A stretch of DNA of 13,975 nt from an uncultured Erysipelotrichaceae bacterium (GTDB lineage Bacteria > Bacillota_I > Bacilli_A > Erysipelotrichales > Erysipelotrichaceae): contig CAJKOS010000030.1 in NCBI GenBank assembly GCA_905201565.1, positions 1-13,975 of the forward strand, written 5' to 3'. Position 1 is the first letter of the stretch; every line of letters starts with the position of its first letter. The position numbers were made by a program, and so were the translations under genes. The notes under the pieces are model-generated. The model was not told the origin of the DNA. It was given only the letters and a program-made list of their open reading frames with translations, and did no database searches. Below are positions 13,789 through 13,975 of this stretch, piece after piece.

Positions 13789-13817
13789 CTTGTCTTAATA
13801 CAGCTTCACCACTTTGG

Positions 13818-13899
13818 TTTTCACAATTGCGCATGGTTTTTTGACCATGTATTTCACAATTGCGCATAGTTTTTTAAGCTCATTTTTCACAATTGCGCA
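13818..13899. repeat. Three tandem repeats, exact 33-nt period
   Basis: The 12-base core CACAATTGCGCA occurs at 13822-13833, 13855-13866 and 13888-13899, each preceded by TTT. Copies 1 and 2 also share GTTTTTT after the core. Copy 1 includes a CATGGT-TTTTTG-ACCATG hairpin. The 33-base period equals about three helical turns and also 11 codons; no convincing ORF uses it. Confidence 0.85.
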
Positions 13900-13922
13900 A
13901 GTCTAACAGGCAGAAGAAAGAT

Positions 13923-13969
13923 GTGAACTACTCCGACTTATAGAAGTCGGAGCTTCCAGGAAGCTTTTT
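13923..13969 (+). mobile_element. Possible IS200/IS605-type element end (hairpin)
   Basis: GTGAACTA is followed by a perfect 9-bp hairpin CTCCGACTT-ATAG-AAGTCGGAG (13931-13952), then AGCTTCCAGGAAGCT and TTTTT. A subterminal hairpin followed by AGCTTC resembles, from memory, the ends of IS200/IS605 (TnpB-associated) elements in Bacillota. No tnpA or tnpB is inside the window, so this is a lone relic or the edge of an element beyond 13975. The second hairpin with a T-run could also simply be a terminator. Confidence 0.4.
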
Positions 13970-13975
13970 CTATTA

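Noticed and set aside
13682..13867. Short minus-strand ORF containing two MRNCE repeats
   Set aside because: It has no ribosome binding site, lies antisense to the nitroreductase 3' end and crosses its terminator; the peptide repeat simply reflects the 33-base DNA repeat.
13818..13899. CRISPR array
   Set aside because: There are only three copies with a 12-20 base core and about 13-21 bases between them. The between-repeat sequences are themselves T-rich and similar, and no cas gene is near.

Overview
This window looks like a chromosomal segment of a low-to-moderate-GC Bacillota. Strong AGGAGG-type ribosome binding sites, tightly packed coupled operons, hairpin+U-tract terminators, a TPP riboswitch on a thiM-thiE operon and a PHP-type histidinol-phosphatase-like gene all fit. 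The protein style suggests a gut Erysipelotrichia-like lineage, but that is an impression and not something the sequence proves.

Region 1 (1-1860, minus strand): the 5' part of thiE (cut by the window edge), overlapped by thiM, behind a TPP riboswitch with its own intrinsic terminator. The riboswitch starts about 4 bases after the stop codon of a small gene. That gene's product looks like a serine recombinase (resolvase) whose catalytic residues are gone but whose C-terminal helix-turn-helix remains.

Region 2 (1860-4550): an alpha/beta-hydrolase esterase (+) behind an inverted repeat and a TATAAT box, convergent with a PHP-family phosphoesterase (-) and a GNAT acetyltransferase (-). The spacers hold a possible three-way-junction RNA and a plus-strand terminator with no obvious gene upstream.

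Region 3 (4553-9902): a five-gene redox operon (-): flavodoxin, SnoaL/NTF2-like protein, two tandem aldo/keto reductases, and a flavoprotein with an iron-sulfur-flavoprotein-like cysteine motif. It is divergent from a LysR regulator, and the shared promoter region is rich in palindromes. Downstream of lysR lie two decayed genes: an AraC regulator broken by a frameshift and an in-frame stop, and a flavodoxin-family gene that loses its homology after about 56 residues.

Region 4 (9908-12600, minus): a marR-MFS transporter-unknown protein operon. A clear sigma-A promoter is followed by a perfect 20-bp palindrome at the expected transcription start, a textbook layout for MarR autorepression.

Region 5 (12699-13975, plus): a CDP-alcohol phosphatidyltransferase and a nitroreductase in one operon with a terminator. 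After them come three tandem copies of a repeat with an exact 33-nt period, and at the window edge a hairpin resembling the ends of IS200/IS605 elements.

No CRISPR array, tRNA or rRNA, prophage or evident defence system was seen. The most unusual items are the catalytically dead resolvase-like gene beside the thiamine operon, the AraC/flavodoxin decay zone, the 33-nt repeats with the IS-like end, and the intergenic RNA-like structures.
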